Notes under the pieces: model-generated
Seen by the model: the letters and a program-made list of their open reading frames with translations, nothing else
Told to the model about the DNA's origin: nothing
Database searches by the model: none
Shown here: piece by piece, positions 1-8,400 of the stretch
Position numbering within the stretch: position 1 is the stretch's first letter
Layout: every line of letters starts with the position of its first letter
Position numbers and translations under genes: made by a program
Source: Billgrantia montanilacus
Lineage (GTDB): Bacteria > Pseudomonadota > Gammaproteobacteria > Pseudomonadales > Halomonadaceae
Direction: 5' to 3'
Assembly: GCF_003336675.1 (NCBI RefSeq)
Contig: NZ_QPII01000011.1
Coordinates: 1-64,000 of the forward strand
DNA: 64,000 bases

Positions 1-547
1 AGGTGCAGCAGCGCAGCGCCCGCGACGAGAGCGCGATGGCGATGAGGGCCATGCCGATGGGCAGCGTGCTCTTGATGATGAAGCGATAGGGCAGGCCGCT
101 GGGCGCCTGGGAGCGCTCGCCCCGGGCAAAGGCGCGATAGGCGTACTCGGTGAGGCCGTCGATCATGAAATAGAGGACCGGCAGCACCAGCAGGACGATG
201 CCGAGCAGTTCGACCCAGGCCTGGAAGCGCAGCGAGAACCGCTCGCGCAGCACGTCGACGCGCACGTGATCATCGGTGACCACGGCATAGGCCAGGGTAA
301 GAATCATGGTGGCGCCGAAGAGGTGCCAGGACATCTCCTCCAGGGCGATGGAACCGCGGCCGAGGATGAAACGGCTGAAGACATTGGTCAGCACGACGGC
401 GAGGGTGGCGATCCACAGCCAGGAGAGCGTCTTGCCGATCACCGCGATGGCGGAGTCGAGAACGTGGCTCAGCCGGTTGGTGGGGAGATCCTGTGGCTGT
501 GGGTGAGGCGAATTGGCCGATGCGTGATCGGGATTGGGTGTAGACAT
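1..547 (-). CDS. TRAP transporter small permease (DctQ family), 3' end cut by the window edge
   Basis: Membrane subunit that works with a large DctM permease and a periplasmic binding protein to import an organic acid using an ion gradient. The reading frame starts at the ATG at 547 and stays open to position 1 (182 codons). It has a hydrophilic N-terminus, then hydrophobic segments around SWLWIATLAVVLTNVFSRF, the conserved DctQ segment ALEEMSWHLFGATMIL, and the DDHVRVDVLRERF loop, which is typical of the family. It lies 82 bp downstream of the binding-protein gene on the same strand, so the two form one operon. The large permease should lie just beyond the left edge. The substrate cannot be read from this subunit. 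Confidence 0.88.
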   Translation of the reverse strand, partial: MSTPNPDHASANSPHPQPQDLPTNRLSHVLDSAIAVIGKTLSWLWIATLAVVLTNVFSRFILGRGSIALEEMSWHLFGATMILTLAYAVVTDDHVRVDVLRERFSLRFQAWVELLGIVLLVLPVLYFMIDGLTEYAYRAFARGERSQAPSGLPYRFIIKSTLPIGMALIAIALSSRALRCCT

Positions 548-586
548 CGAGGAGCGGCCTCATATTACCGGAAGCAGTGCCATACG

Positions 587-614
587 CATCAGAGGGCCTT
601 GCGGCCCCCTGATG
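587..614 (-). other. Intercistronic hairpin between TRAP binding protein and permease genes
   Basis: CATCAGAGGGCC and GGCCCCCTGATG pair around a TTGC loop with one weak position. No T-tract follows on either strand. Hairpins in this place often let the upstream binding-protein message accumulate above the permease message. That role is inferred. Confidence 0.5.
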
Positions 615-629
615 CTCGGCTGGTGATGA

Positions 630-1733
630 TCAGTCGGACTTGGGCGCGTAGTAGGAACGCGGCAAGTAGCCTTTCGAGTGCCAGTTGCCGTGGACGTCCA
701 TCCACTCACGCTGGCTCTCCAGGACACGGGCGAACAGCTCATCCTCGCTGGACATCTCTTCCAGTACCTGCATGGTGACCGCCTCTAGCTCGGCGAGAAT
801 CTCCGGCGACAGGGTCTGGGCGTTCACGCCCTCTGCCTCGAATTCCGCCAGCGCCTGGGGGTTCTCCCACTCGCTCTCGGAGAAGCCGAACAGGGTTGCG
901 GAGCGACAGCCGGTCTCGATCTGGGCGCGGCTCAGGTCGGTCAGGTCGTCCCAGGTCTCCTGGTTTACCAGCAGATGAGAGGTGGTATAGGTCTGGTGCC
1001 AGCCCGGCATGATGTAGTTCTGGACGATCTCCTGCATGCCCAGGATACGGTCGACCGCCGGGGCGGAGAATTCCGTGGCGTCGATGGTGCCGCGCTCCAT
1101 GGCCTGGTAGAGCTCGCCGCCGGGCAGCATGGTGACCGAGGCGCCCAGGTTTTCCATGACACGACCGCCGATACCGGCGAAGCGAATGCGCAGGCCGTCG
1201 ATCTGGTCGAGGGACTCCAGCGGCTCGGCGAACCAGCCGGCGGCTTCGGGACCAATGACGCCGCACAGCAGTGCCTTGACGCCATAGGGCTCATACACTT
1301 CCTGCAGCAGCTCGTCGCCGTCGCCGAAGTAGTGCCAGGCCATGAAGGCGGGCGGCTCCATGCCGAAGGGAGGGCCCGAGAGCAGCGGCAGCACCGGAAT
1401 GCTGCCCTGGTCGTAGCCGATCCAGGTGAAGCCGGCCGGGTAGCGGCCCTCGGAGACGGCATCGAGAATCTCGAACGGCGGGATCAGTTCGCCCGGCTCG
1501 TAGTAGCGCAGGTTGATATTGCCGTCGGAGATGGCTTCCAGAGTTTCGGAGAGGTGTACCACCGGCGTACTCAGGCCGACGAGGTGTGACGGGAAGGCGA
1601 TGGGCACCTGCCAGCGAACGCTCTCCTGAGCATTGGCGGCACTTGCCAGGGTGGCACTTGCCAGCATCACGGCAGCTGTTGTGCCGATCAGTTTAAAGCG
1701 TACAGGTATTCTGGGGCCAGTAATGGCTTGCAT
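630..1733 (-). CDS. TRAP transporter substrate-binding protein, DctP family (TakP-like subgroup)
   Basis: Periplasmic receptor that captures an organic acid and delivers it to the DctQM permease. The 367-residue product has a positively charged N-terminus, a hydrophobic stretch and a signal-peptidase-like ASAANAQ end near residue 35. The mature part carries the family segments FAGIGGRVMENLGASVTMLPGG and ELYQAMERGTIDATEFSAP. The second of these is typical of the subgroup that contains the 2-oxoacid binder TakP. Family knowledge therefore points to a keto acid or related carboxylate, but the ligand is not proven by sequence. It is the first gene of the operon, followed by the small permease. 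A promoter-like sequence with a perfect TATAAT lies about 60 bp upstream. Confidence 0.9.
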   Translation of the reverse strand: MQAITGPRIPVRFKLIGTTAAVMLASATLASAANAQESVRWQVPIAFPSHLVGLSTPVVHLSETLEAISDGNINLRYYEPGELIPPFEILDAVSEGRYPAGFTWIGYDQGSIPVLPLLSGPPFGMEPPAFMAWHYFGDGDELLQEVYEPYGVKALLCGVIGPEAAGWFAEPLESLDQIDGLRIRFAGIGGRVMENLGASVTMLPGGELYQAMERGTIDATEFSAPAVDRILGMQEIVQNYIMPGWHQTYTTSHLLVNQETWDDLTDLSRAQIETGCRSATLFGFSESEWENPQALAEFEAEGVNAQTLSPEILAELEAVTMQVLEEMSSEDELFARVLESQREWMDVHGNWHSKGYLPRSYYAPKSD

Positions 1734-1794
1734 AGACGCGACTCCACTTGTTGCGACGGGTATTGTTTTAGGAAAGGCCTATTCCGAGGACGAG

Positions 1795-1821
1795 ATTATA
1801 GAGGGGTCTGATTGGGCTCAA
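1795..1821 (-). promoter_or_regulatory. Candidate sigma-70 promoter for the TRAP operon
   Basis: On the minus strand TTGAGC (1821-1816) is followed after 15 bp by a perfect TATAAT (1800-1795). The spacer is shorter than the ideal 17 bp, so strength is uncertain. The position suits the gene starting at 1733. Confidence 0.35.
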
Positions 1822-1891
1822 GTTGGAAAATTGGTAATACCAATTTCGGATCATGCGACACTGCGCTGAATTTCGGGATGATGTCGGAAAC

Positions 1892-1963
1892 TTCGCTAAT
1901 TATGTTATGAAAATAAAAAAATACGCTGCTAAAATCCTCGAAAGTGCATTTTAAATTAGCGAA
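1892..1963. promoter_or_regulatory. Widely spaced perfect inverted repeat in the AT-rich divergent intergenic region
   Basis: TTCGCTAATT (1892-1901) and its exact complement AATTAGCGAA (1954-1963) are 52 bp apart, about six helical turns centre to centre. They lie in the roughly 330-bp non-coding region between the TRAP operon and tmcA. The spacing suits a looping repressor with two half-operators, but no regulator gene is adjacent. Otherwise this intergenic stretch shows only AT-rich sequence. Confidence 0.35.
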
Positions 1964-2062
1964 CTAACGGCTGGGCGTCAGCGTCGTGTTTCGACCAATT
2001 GCTAAGGTAGAAGACGCTTAACGGCTGCCAGGGAAGTGACGGTTGCTGACAAAGGAGGGGTT

Positions 2063-4198
2063 TTGAGAGAGTCAAATGTCGCTTTATTGCTGAATTGGTC
2101 AGACCAAATGGCGAGGTCCCGCTGGCGAGGACTGGTCTGGATCAGCGGTGATGCGGGCGAGGCCCGCGCGCGTGCCGCCAGCATCTGGCAGCAGCGTAGC
2201 TGGCAGGCGCCGTGCTGGGTGGGGGCCGAGCATCCCCCCGAATGCGAGGCCGCTCACTGGCTTTCTCCGGCGAGGGCGCGCAGCCACCTGGGCGGCGAGC
2301 ATGATCTGGTCGTGTTCGATACGCTGACGGCGGGCGCCGACTTCGATCCCGACGCCTTCGGCGCCTTGAGCGGCACCCTCCGCGCCGGGGGGCTGTTGCT
2401 GTTGCTCACTGCGGAAGGCTGGGGAAGGCCGCGAGCGGGACGCCCGGCGAAGGGCCCCTACCTCTCACGTCTACGCCACCGGCTGGAAATGGACGGCAGC
2501 GTGGCACGCTGGCGGTCCGGGGAGATGCCGATGCTGCCCCAATGGTCCGGCGAGGAGTCTGCCAGGACCAGTTCCGTCGAAGACCCGGACTGCCTGACGG
2601 CCGACCAGGCCGAGGCGGTGTCGCGGCTGGTCAGGTTGAAGCGCCGCCGGCCGCTGGTGCTCACGGCGGACCGCGGGCGCGGCAAGACGGCGGCCCTGGG
2701 AATCGCCTGCGCCCGGCTGCTGGCTGCGGGGGAGCGTGAAATACTGGTCACGGCTCCCCGGCCCACTGCGGTGTCGGCACTGTTCGAGCGGCTGGCGGCG
2801 CTGTGCCCGCAAGGGGAGCGTCATGGCAATGACTTCGTCGACGGCAGCGGTGGGCGCGTGGCGTTCGTCGCGCCGGATGCGCTGGCCGCCATGGCGGAGC
2901 GGGGGGATGCGGGCGGCAGTGGCAGCCGGCTGCTGGTGGACGAGGCGGCGGCGATTCCCGCCAGCCTGCTGGGCCAGTGGCTCGAGGCCTTCCCGCGGAT
3001 CGCCTTCGCCACAACGGTTCATGGCTACGAAGGCTCCGGGCGCGGCTTTGCCCTGCGCTTTCGGGAGCGGCTGCAGCGCCAGGCGCCTGACTGGCATGAA
3101 TTCCATCTTGGGGCACCGGTACGTTGGGCGGAGGGCGACCCGTTGGAGCATCTGGTCAGCGATTTGTTGCTGCTCGATGCCGAGCCTTCTCGCGCTGCGC
3201 CCACGACAACCGCGCTGGTCGAGAAGGCGTGGCCGCGCGATCGGCTCGTCACCGATGAAGCGGCACTTCGAGAAGTCTTTGGGCTGCTGGTCCAGGCCCA
3301 TTACCGCACCACTCCGGGAGACCTGCGACGCCTGCTTGATGAGCCGGGGCTGCAGGTCTCGACGCTCGATGCCGAAGGGCATGCCCAGGGGGTGATCGTC
3401 CAGGGAGACGAAGGGGGTTTCGATAACGAGCTGGCCGAGCGGGTGGCGAGGGGCGAGCGTCGCCCACCGGGACATCTGTTGGCGCAATCCCTGGCTGCAC
3501 ACGCCGGCTCCCGCGAGGCCCTCAAGGCTCGGCTGCGCCGCGTGCAGCGCATCGCCGTGCACCCAGGGCGCCGGCGCGAGGGGTTGGGGCGACGGCTGCT
3601 CGCCGCGGCACTGGCAGCGGCCCGCAGGGACGGCGTTGACCTGCTGGGTGCAAGCTTCGGCGCCGAGCCGGGACTGATTGCTTTCTGGCAGGCGCAGGGC
3701 TTTCGGGCGGTCAGGCTGGGGCTATCCCGGGAGACGTCCACTGGCGAGCATGCATTGATGGTGCTTGCGCCGAGCAGTGGGCGGGGCGAGGCCCTGGTCG
3801 AAGAGCTGGCCATGGGTTTTCAGCGACTGCTGCCGACGTTGCTCGCCTTCGAGCTCAAGACCCTGGACCCAACAGTGGCGTTGATGCTGCTGGCCGAAGG
3901 CCCGAGCCCCTCTCTGGATGCCACCGATCGCCGCGATATCGCCGACGTGGCCTTCGGCTACCGTGAGCCGGCCCTGGCACGCCCGGCCCTGCAGGCCCTG
4001 CTGCGCCAGGCGGCAGTCGAGCGGCGGGACGACCCGACGCTGGCCAGCTTGGTGGCCTGGGCTTTTCAGGGCCGTGACATACGCTGGTTGGCGACTAACA
4101 TGAAGGTGGCGGGTCGGCGCGGCGTCATGGAGCAGCTGCGCAAGTCAGTGGCACGGCTCATCGAGGGACAGGTCGCGCAAGGTTGGGTGGAGAGTTAA
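2063..4198 (+). CDS. tmcA: tRNA(Met) cytidine acetyltransferase
   Basis: Acetylates N4 of the wobble cytidine C34 of elongator tRNA-Met using acetyl-CoA and ATP, which sharpens AUG decoding. The product is an RNA helicase-like ATPase fused to a GNAT domain. The P-loop ADRGRGKTAALG has its lysine near residue 208, and the DEAAAIP Walker B follows about 90 residues later. The GNAT acetyl-CoA loop is IAVHPGRRREGLGRRLL near residue 500. A GTG at 2036 is in frame but has a weak ribosome site. The TTG at 2063 has AAAGGAGG four bases before it, so I chose TTG (711 residues). The gene stands alone and ends 61 bp before pepD. Confidence 0.9.
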   Translation: MRESNVALLLNWSDQMARSRWRGLVWISGDAGEARARAASIWQQRSWQAPCWVGAEHPPECEAAHWLSPARARSHLGGEHDLVVFDTLTAGADFDPDAFGALSGTLRAGGLLLLLTAEGWGRPRAGRPAKGPYLSRLRHRLEMDGSVARWRSGEMPMLPQWSGEESARTSSVEDPDCLTADQAEAVSRLVRLKRRRPLVLTADRGRGKTAALGIACARLLAAGEREILVTAPRPTAVSALFERLAALCPQGERHGNDFVDGSGGRVAFVAPDALAAMAERGDAGGSGSRLLVDEAAAIPASLLGQWLEAFPRIAFATTVHGYEGSGRGFALRFRERLQRQAPDWHEFHLGAPVRWAEGDPLEHLVSDLLLLDAEPSRAAPTTTALVEKAWPRDRLVTDEAALREVFGLLVQAHYRTTPGDLRRLLDEPGLQVSTLDAEGHAQGVIVQGDEGGFDNELAERVARGERRPPGHLLAQSLAAHAGSREALKARLRRVQRIAVHPGRRREGLGRRLLAAALAAARRDGVDLLGASFGAEPGLIAFWQAQGFRAVRLGLSRETSTGEHALMVLAPSSGRGEALVEELAMGFQRLLPTLLAFELKTLDPTVALMLLAEGPSPSLDATDRRDIADVAFGYREPALARPALQALLRQAAVERRDDPTLASLVAWAFQGRDIRWLATNMKVAGRRGVMEQLRKSVARLIEGQVAQGWVES

Positions 4199-4259
4199 GT
4201 GGACTTTCCCCGGCGTCACCGTCCCGGTAAGGTAGCTCGGTTATCCACATGAAGAATCA

Positions 4260-5732
4260 ATGATGAACGAACATCTCGAGCAGCTTTCACCGCAGCCACT
4301 GTGGCGGCATTTCCGGACCCTGTGCAATACGCCGCGCCCCTCCGGGCACGAGGCCGCACTGGTGGCCGTTATCGAGGCCTGGGCCGATGCCCGCGGCCTG
4401 GCCCATGACCGCGATGCCTTCGGCAACCTGCGCATTCGCAAGCCTGCCACGCCGGGCCATGAAGAGGCGCCGGGTGTCATCTTGCAGGGGCACCTGGATA
4501 TGGTGGCTCAGGCCAACCTCGACCACCCACATGACTTCACCAGGGACCCCATCGCGACCTACGTGGCGGAGGGCTGGCTGCATGCCCGCCATACCACGCT
4601 GGGGGCGGATAACGGGCTGGGGGTGGCGGCGGCGCTTGCCGTGTTCGAGGATGTGAGCCTGAAGCACGGCCCGCTCGAGGCGCTGTTCACTCTGGAGGAG
4701 GAGTCCTCCATGGGCGGCGCCCTGAACCTGGCAGAGGAGTGGCTCGACGGCCAGGTCTTGCTCAACCTCGACTCCGAGGATCGCGGCGAGGTCTTCATCG
4801 GTTGTGCCGGTGGTGCCGATATCGTGGTCGAGGCGCAGCTGCCCACCGGCGAGCTTGGCGACGACGAAATGGCACTACGGCTCTCCCTGACCGGCCTGGT
4901 CGGGGGGCACTCCGGCATCGACATTCACCGGGGCCGTGGCAACGCCAACCGGCTGCTGGTGCGGGCCTTGCGGGCGCTGGAGGCCTTCGATGCGCGCCTG
5001 GTGGACTACCACGGCGGCACCCTGCGCAATGCCTTGCCCCGTGAGGCGTTTGCCACCCTGGCCCTGCCGGCAGACGAGGAAACGGCTGCCCGCGAGCGGA
5101 TCGCTGCGCTCCAGCAGGAGCTACGTACCGAGCTTGCAGGCGTCGATGAAGGGGTGACGCTGGCGCTGCAGCCGCTGATGTCGCCACCGGCCAAGGCACT
5201 CAATGCCCATGCCAGCCGGATGCTGGTGGCGGCGCTGCACGTGGCCCCCTGTGGCGTGGAGCGGATGAGCCTGGGCGTGCCCGGCGTGGTCGAGACCTCC
5301 AACAACCTGGGTGTGGTCAGCCTGGAAGAGGGGCGCTTTCATCTTTGCGCCCTGGTTCGCTCGCTGCACGACTCTGCCGCGGCGGACATGGCCGACCGCT
5401 TTGCCGGGCTCTTCGACCTGATCGGTGCCCGCACCCGGGTCGAGAACGGTTATCCCGGCTGGACACCCGACCCCGACAGCCCTCTACTGGCACGCTTTCG
5501 CCGGCTGCATCAACGGCAGCTGGGTAGCGACCCGGCGGTCAAGGTGATCCATGCCGGGCTGGAGTGCGGCATCCTGGCTGGCAAGTATCCCCACCTCGAC
5601 ATGATCTCCTTCGGCCCGCTGATTCGCGGCGCCCACTCTCCCGACGAGCGCGTGGAACTGGCGTCCGTCGAGGAGTTCTGGGCGTTGCTGCGGGGACTGA
5701 TCGAGGATCTCGCCGAGAGTCGGGTGGCCTGA
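4260..5732 (+). CDS. pepD: Cytosol non-specific dipeptidase / aminoacyl-histidine dipeptidase (M20C)
   Basis: Zinc-dependent cytosolic enzyme that hydrolyses a broad range of dipeptides, including carnosine-like Xaa-His. The length is 490 residues; E. coli PepD is about 485. Visible M20 metal-site segments are ILQGHLDMVAQ near residue 80, TTLGADNGLGVAAALA near 120 and FTLEEESSMGGALNL near 148. They supply the His, bridging Asp and Glu-Glu residues. The C-terminal HAGLECGILAGKYP and ISFGPLIRGAHSPDE segments complete the active site. Two ATG codons are adjacent at the start, and the first is used here. The gene converges on dps. Confidence 0.93.
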   Translation: MMNEHLEQLSPQPLWRHFRTLCNTPRPSGHEAALVAVIEAWADARGLAHDRDAFGNLRIRKPATPGHEEAPGVILQGHLDMVAQANLDHPHDFTRDPIATYVAEGWLHARHTTLGADNGLGVAAALAVFEDVSLKHGPLEALFTLEEESSMGGALNLAEEWLDGQVLLNLDSEDRGEVFIGCAGGADIVVEAQLPTGELGDDEMALRLSLTGLVGGHSGIDIHRGRGNANRLLVRALRALEAFDARLVDYHGGTLRNALPREAFATLALPADEETAARERIAALQQELRTELAGVDEGVTLALQPLMSPPAKALNAHASRMLVAALHVAPCGVERMSLGVPGVVETSNNLGVVSLEEGRFHLCALVRSLHDSAAADMADRFAGLFDLIGARTRVENGYPGWTPDPDSPLLARFRRLHQRQLGSDPAVKVIHAGLECGILAGKYPHLDMISFGPLIRGAHSPDERVELASVEEFWALLRGLIEDLAESRVA

Positions 5733-5758
5733 CGTGGCGTCAGGAGAAACCGGGTGCG

Positions 5759-5789
5759 AAAAACGGCACCGGCCGAAGGGCGGTGCCGT
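5759..5789 (-). terminator. Rho-independent terminator of dps
   Basis: ACGGCACCG and CGGTGCCGT form a perfect 9-bp stem, which the flanking loop bases may extend. On the minus strand a run of five T follows. It lies about 40 bp after the dps stop. The plus strand has no T-tract, so it mainly serves dps. Confidence 0.8.
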
Positions 5790-5830
5790 AGGAGCGGTGA
5801 GCCGGTATAGAGAACAACCGGGTCCGAGAG

Positions 5831-6304
5831 TCAACCCAGGTAGGCGTTGAGCATCCAGACGGTCTTTTCCTGCTCGCGAATGTAGTCACCGGCCTGGGCG
5901 GCGGTGCCTTCGTCATCGGCATCGGACGCCAGGGCGAGAACCTCTCGCTGCAGCTCGATCAGCGTCTGGTAGCCCTTGAGCACGCCTCGTACGCAGGCTT
6001 CGCCATCTCGTACATCCTTGTCTTCGCCGATCACCGCCATGGACACATAGTCGCTGTAGGCGTGGGCTGGCTGATGCCCCAGCGTCAGGATGCGCTCGGC
6101 CACTTCGTCGACCTTGGTCAGCAGGTCGGTATAGAGCTCCTCGAACTTGGTGTGTAGCTCGAAGAACTGAGGGCCCTTTACGTTCCAGTGGTAGCCGCGC
6201 ACGTTCATGTAGAAAATCTGGTAGTTGGCCAGCAGGGCGTTGAGTTTTTCGGCAAGCTGGCTGGCGCTGTCTTCGTGCAGGCCGATGGCATTGGTGTCGC
6301 TCAT
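5831..6304 (-). CDS. dps: DNA-binding ferritin-like protein Dps
   Basis: Dodecameric mini-ferritin that oxidises and stores iron and protects DNA in stress and stationary phase. The product has 157 residues, as usual for the family. The ferroxidase signature NVRGYHWNVKGPQFFELH lies near residues 36-53, followed by the acidic partner FEELY and KVDEVAERI. The frame runs open further upstream, but the ATG at 6304 has AAGGAG at the right distance and begins MSDTNAIGL. The extra 80 upstream codons look non-coding and cover a tandem repeat. It has its own terminator and no operon partner. Confidence 0.93.
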   Translation of the reverse strand: MSDTNAIGLHEDSASQLAEKLNALLANYQIFYMNVRGYHWNVKGPQFFELHTKFEELYTDLLTKVDEVAERILTLGHQPAHAYSDYVSMAVIGEDKDVRDGEACVRGVLKGYQTLIELQREVLALASDADDEGTAAQAGDYIREQEKTVWMLNAYLG

Positions 6305-6351
6305 GTGCAGTGCTCCTTGTGCTGGGTGCTTCTCCCGGGAGGATGCTTCTC

Positions 6352-6412
6352 TTGAGAATGGGCCCTTGAGAGTAGTTCTTGAGAGTAGTTCTTGAGAGTG
6401 GTCCCTTGAGAG
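6352..6412. repeat. Five-unit tandem repeat (13-14 bp, TTGAGAGTAGTTC) upstream of dps
   Basis: Units beginning TTGAGA start at 6352, 6366, 6379, 6392 and 6406. The two central copies are identical; the outer copies vary after the seventh base. The array sits 48-108 bp upstream of the dps start in a 440-bp stretch without genes (6305-6746). It could be a copy-number-variable tract or a set of binding sites. I see nothing else in that stretch. Confidence 0.75.
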
Positions 6413-6746
6413 CGCGCCTCCTGGTAAAAAGCAGATCCGTTGGGCAAATCGCCGTTCCGGGAGCGATTTGCATCGCCATGGTTGGATAGCCAGTGTAAAA
6501 GCCCCGGCGCCGGGCGATAAGCAAAATCTGATCATCGCCTCCATAGCGTTCCTTCATGATGTGTCGCCGAGCGTATCGTTTTTCAAGGATGTGCGAAGTT
6601 TTGCCGCACCATCGACGACCTTGCGGGAACCCTGGGTCATGGCGAGACTCTGATAGACGGCGTTGGCGTGGCATGCCGCTCACCTGGTGGTTGTATGGTG
6701 CCCTGTGCCGAGTAGACTGCGAGCCAAATCGATCGGGAGATACCCA

Positions 6747-7298
6747 ATGCGTTCATGGTGGTGGATGCCCTGCCTGCTGATACTGGCCGGCTGCCAGACG
6801 GCCCCCACGGCACTGCCTACGGCGGAGCCTCGACCGGCTGCGGAGTGCCGTTGGGAAGCCGGCGATATCGATGCTGACGAGTGGCTGCGTCGCTCCCTCA
6901 CGATACTCGAGCGGGACGGTTTCGTGATTCGGCACACCGAGACGGCGCTGGGGCTGGTCAATGCCGAGCGCACCCGTACAGTGCCCGGCTACGGCGACTT
7001 CTACGACCGTGAGCGTGTCGGTGTATTCGGTGGCTATGGCGTAGGCGGTGGGCGCGGCGGTCTATCCACCGGTGTGATGATCGGCTTCGGCGGTGGGGGA
7101 GGCAGCTTTACGCGTGATGCCACGCGCCTGGAGCGTGTCTCGCTGGTGGCTGATGGTGACTGGGTGCGGGTCACCCGGGATATCCAGATCATCGACTGGC
7201 AGGGCGAGATCCGCGAGAGCCGCAGTGCCAGCGACACCGACTTCTGCCTTTCGCTGCGCAATGCCATGACCGCGACCGACTCCCGGGGAGGCGCCTGA
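6747..7298 (+). CDS. Putative lipoprotein, glycine-rich (first of a tandem pair)
   Basis: Probable outer-membrane lipoprotein of unknown function. The start at 6747 is preceded by GGGAGA and gives MRSWWWMPCLLILAGC, a signal with a clear LAGC lipobox at residue 16. The mature part has an alpha/beta segment DGFVIRHTETALGLVNAE near residue 62. A very glycine-rich stretch then follows (GVFGGYGVGGGRGG and GFGGGGGSF), and the C-terminus is beta-like (WVRVTRDIQIIDWQGEIRE). Its stop overlaps the start of the next gene (TGATG). That gene encodes a shorter lipoprotein sharing the VIRH-x4-LG motif, so the two are probably paralogues working together. Confidence 0.75.
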   Translation: MRSWWWMPCLLILAGCQTAPTALPTAEPRPAAECRWEAGDIDADEWLRRSLTILERDGFVIRHTETALGLVNAERTRTVPGYGDFYDRERVGVFGGYGVGGGRGGLSTGVMIGFGGGGGSFTRDATRLERVSLVADGDWVRVTRDIQIIDWQGEIRESRSASDTDFCLSLRNAMTATDSRGGA

Positions 7299-7654
7299 TG
7301 TCCCGTTTCGTCACCCTTTTGCTAGCGCTGCTGCTGGCCGGCTGTGCTGCCACTGCCCCGGCCCCCGAGCCTCGCGAACTCTCCCTGGCCGCTACGCCAG
7401 ACGACGTGCTGCAGGAAACCGTCGACCTGTTGATGGAGGAGGGCTACGTGATTCGCCATGCGGATGTCGAACTGGGCAGGGTGGAAGCGGCGCTGGCCCG
7501 CTGGCCCGGCTATCGGGTCAGGGCGGAGGTCACGCCGGAGGGCGAGGCGGCACGCATCTCGCTGACGGCCACACGGGGTGGGCGCCCCTTGTCGCCCTAC
7601 CTGCTCGACCGCCTGCTCGCGGCACTGCAGACCCGGCTCGGGCTGGCACCCTGA
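7298..7654 (+). CDS. Putative lipoprotein, paralogue of the preceding gene
   Basis: Small (118-residue) lipoprotein with signal MSRFVTLLLALLLAGC and the lipobox cysteine at residue 16. Its core EEGYVIRHADVELGRVEAAL matches DGFVIRHTETALGLVNAE of the gene before it. It lacks the glycine-rich insert. Translation is probably coupled, since the start ATG overlaps the upstream TGA. The stop in turn lies in a TGATG with a possible start of the next frame. I do not recognise a characterised family; the fold may be a small alpha/beta domain that folds over an amphipathic partner. Confidence 0.75.
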   Translation: MSRFVTLLLALLLAGCAATAPAPEPRELSLAATPDDVLQETVDLLMEEGYVIRHADVELGRVEAALARWPGYRVRAEVTPEGEAARISLTATRGGRPLSPYLLDRLLAALQTRLGLAP

Positions 7655-7719
7655 TGTCTCTGTGTAACGCCGCCTGGTATTGCGCACCCTGTTCCACCTG
7701 TTCGAGATACCCAAAGACT

Positions 7720-8400
7720 ATGACGCTTTTACGCCCTGCTATGCCGAGCCGTGCTCGCTTCTGGCTGATTTGGCTGACGGCCCTGTTGGTGCTGCCGAGC
7801 CTGGTCCAGGCGCACCCCCATGGCTGGATCGACATGCGCATGCGATTGGTCCTCGACGACCAGGGCCGCCTGGAAGGGCTGCATCAGGCCTGGCGCATGG
7901 ATCCCTTCTATAGCCTGATCATCCTCGAGGAGCTGGGGCTGGCCGAGGGCGAGGGCGGGCTCGAGGCGGGGCTGGACAAGCTGGGTGGCGAAATACGGCA
8001 AAACCTGGCGCCCCATGACTATTTCACCGAACTGCAGGTGGGGGGCGAGAAGCTTGCCGTGGGAGAGGTGGCCGAATACACCGTCATGGAGCGCGGAGGG
8101 CGAGTCGAGTTCATCTTCATGCTGCCGCTGGAGACGCCGCTGCCGCTGAGCGGTAAGACACTGCACTACAAGGTGTTCGATCCCACCTACTACCTCGAGG
8201 TGGTGCACGAAGCCGAAGGCAACACTCCCCTGGACGATGCCCTGACGGTCAATGGCGAGTTGGCCTGCACAACACGGATCATGCCTGCCGACCCGGATCC
8301 CGAGCTGGTCATGGAGGCATCGATGCTGGATATCACCGATGAAGCCGAGCCCGGGCTAGGCCGCCACTTCGCCGAAACCGGGGAGGTGACATGCGAATGA
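7720..8400 (+). CDS. DUF1007 family periplasmic protein (partner of NicO transporter)
   Basis: Exported protein of the DUF1007/COG3683 family, which is almost always encoded next to NicO-type metal permeases. Its role is probably periplasmic metal handling or assembly. After the signal FWLIWLTALLVLPSLVQA the mature protein begins HPHGWIDMRM, the family hallmark with two possible metal-binding histidines. A frame start at 7654 overlaps the previous stop, but it would add a cysteine-rich, non-signal extension. I prefer 7720, or 7741 as an alternative. It overlaps the next gene by 10 bp, so the two are co-translated. Confidence 0.8.
   Translation: MTLLRPAMPSRARFWLIWLTALLVLPSLVQAHPHGWIDMRMRLVLDDQGRLEGLHQAWRMDPFYSLIILEELGLAEGEGGLEAGLDKLGGEIRQNLAPHDYFTELQVGGEKLAVGEVAEYTVMERGGRVEFIFMLPLETPLPLSGKTLHYKVFDPTYYLEVVHEAEGNTPLDDALTVNGELACTTRIMPADPDPELVMEASMLDITDEAEPGLGRHFAETGEVTCE

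Noticed and set aside
2036..2062. GTG at 2036 as start of tmcA
   Set aside because: Its ribosome site is weak, while the in-frame TTG at 2063 has AAAGGAGG directly upstream. The point is not settled without an N-terminal peptide.
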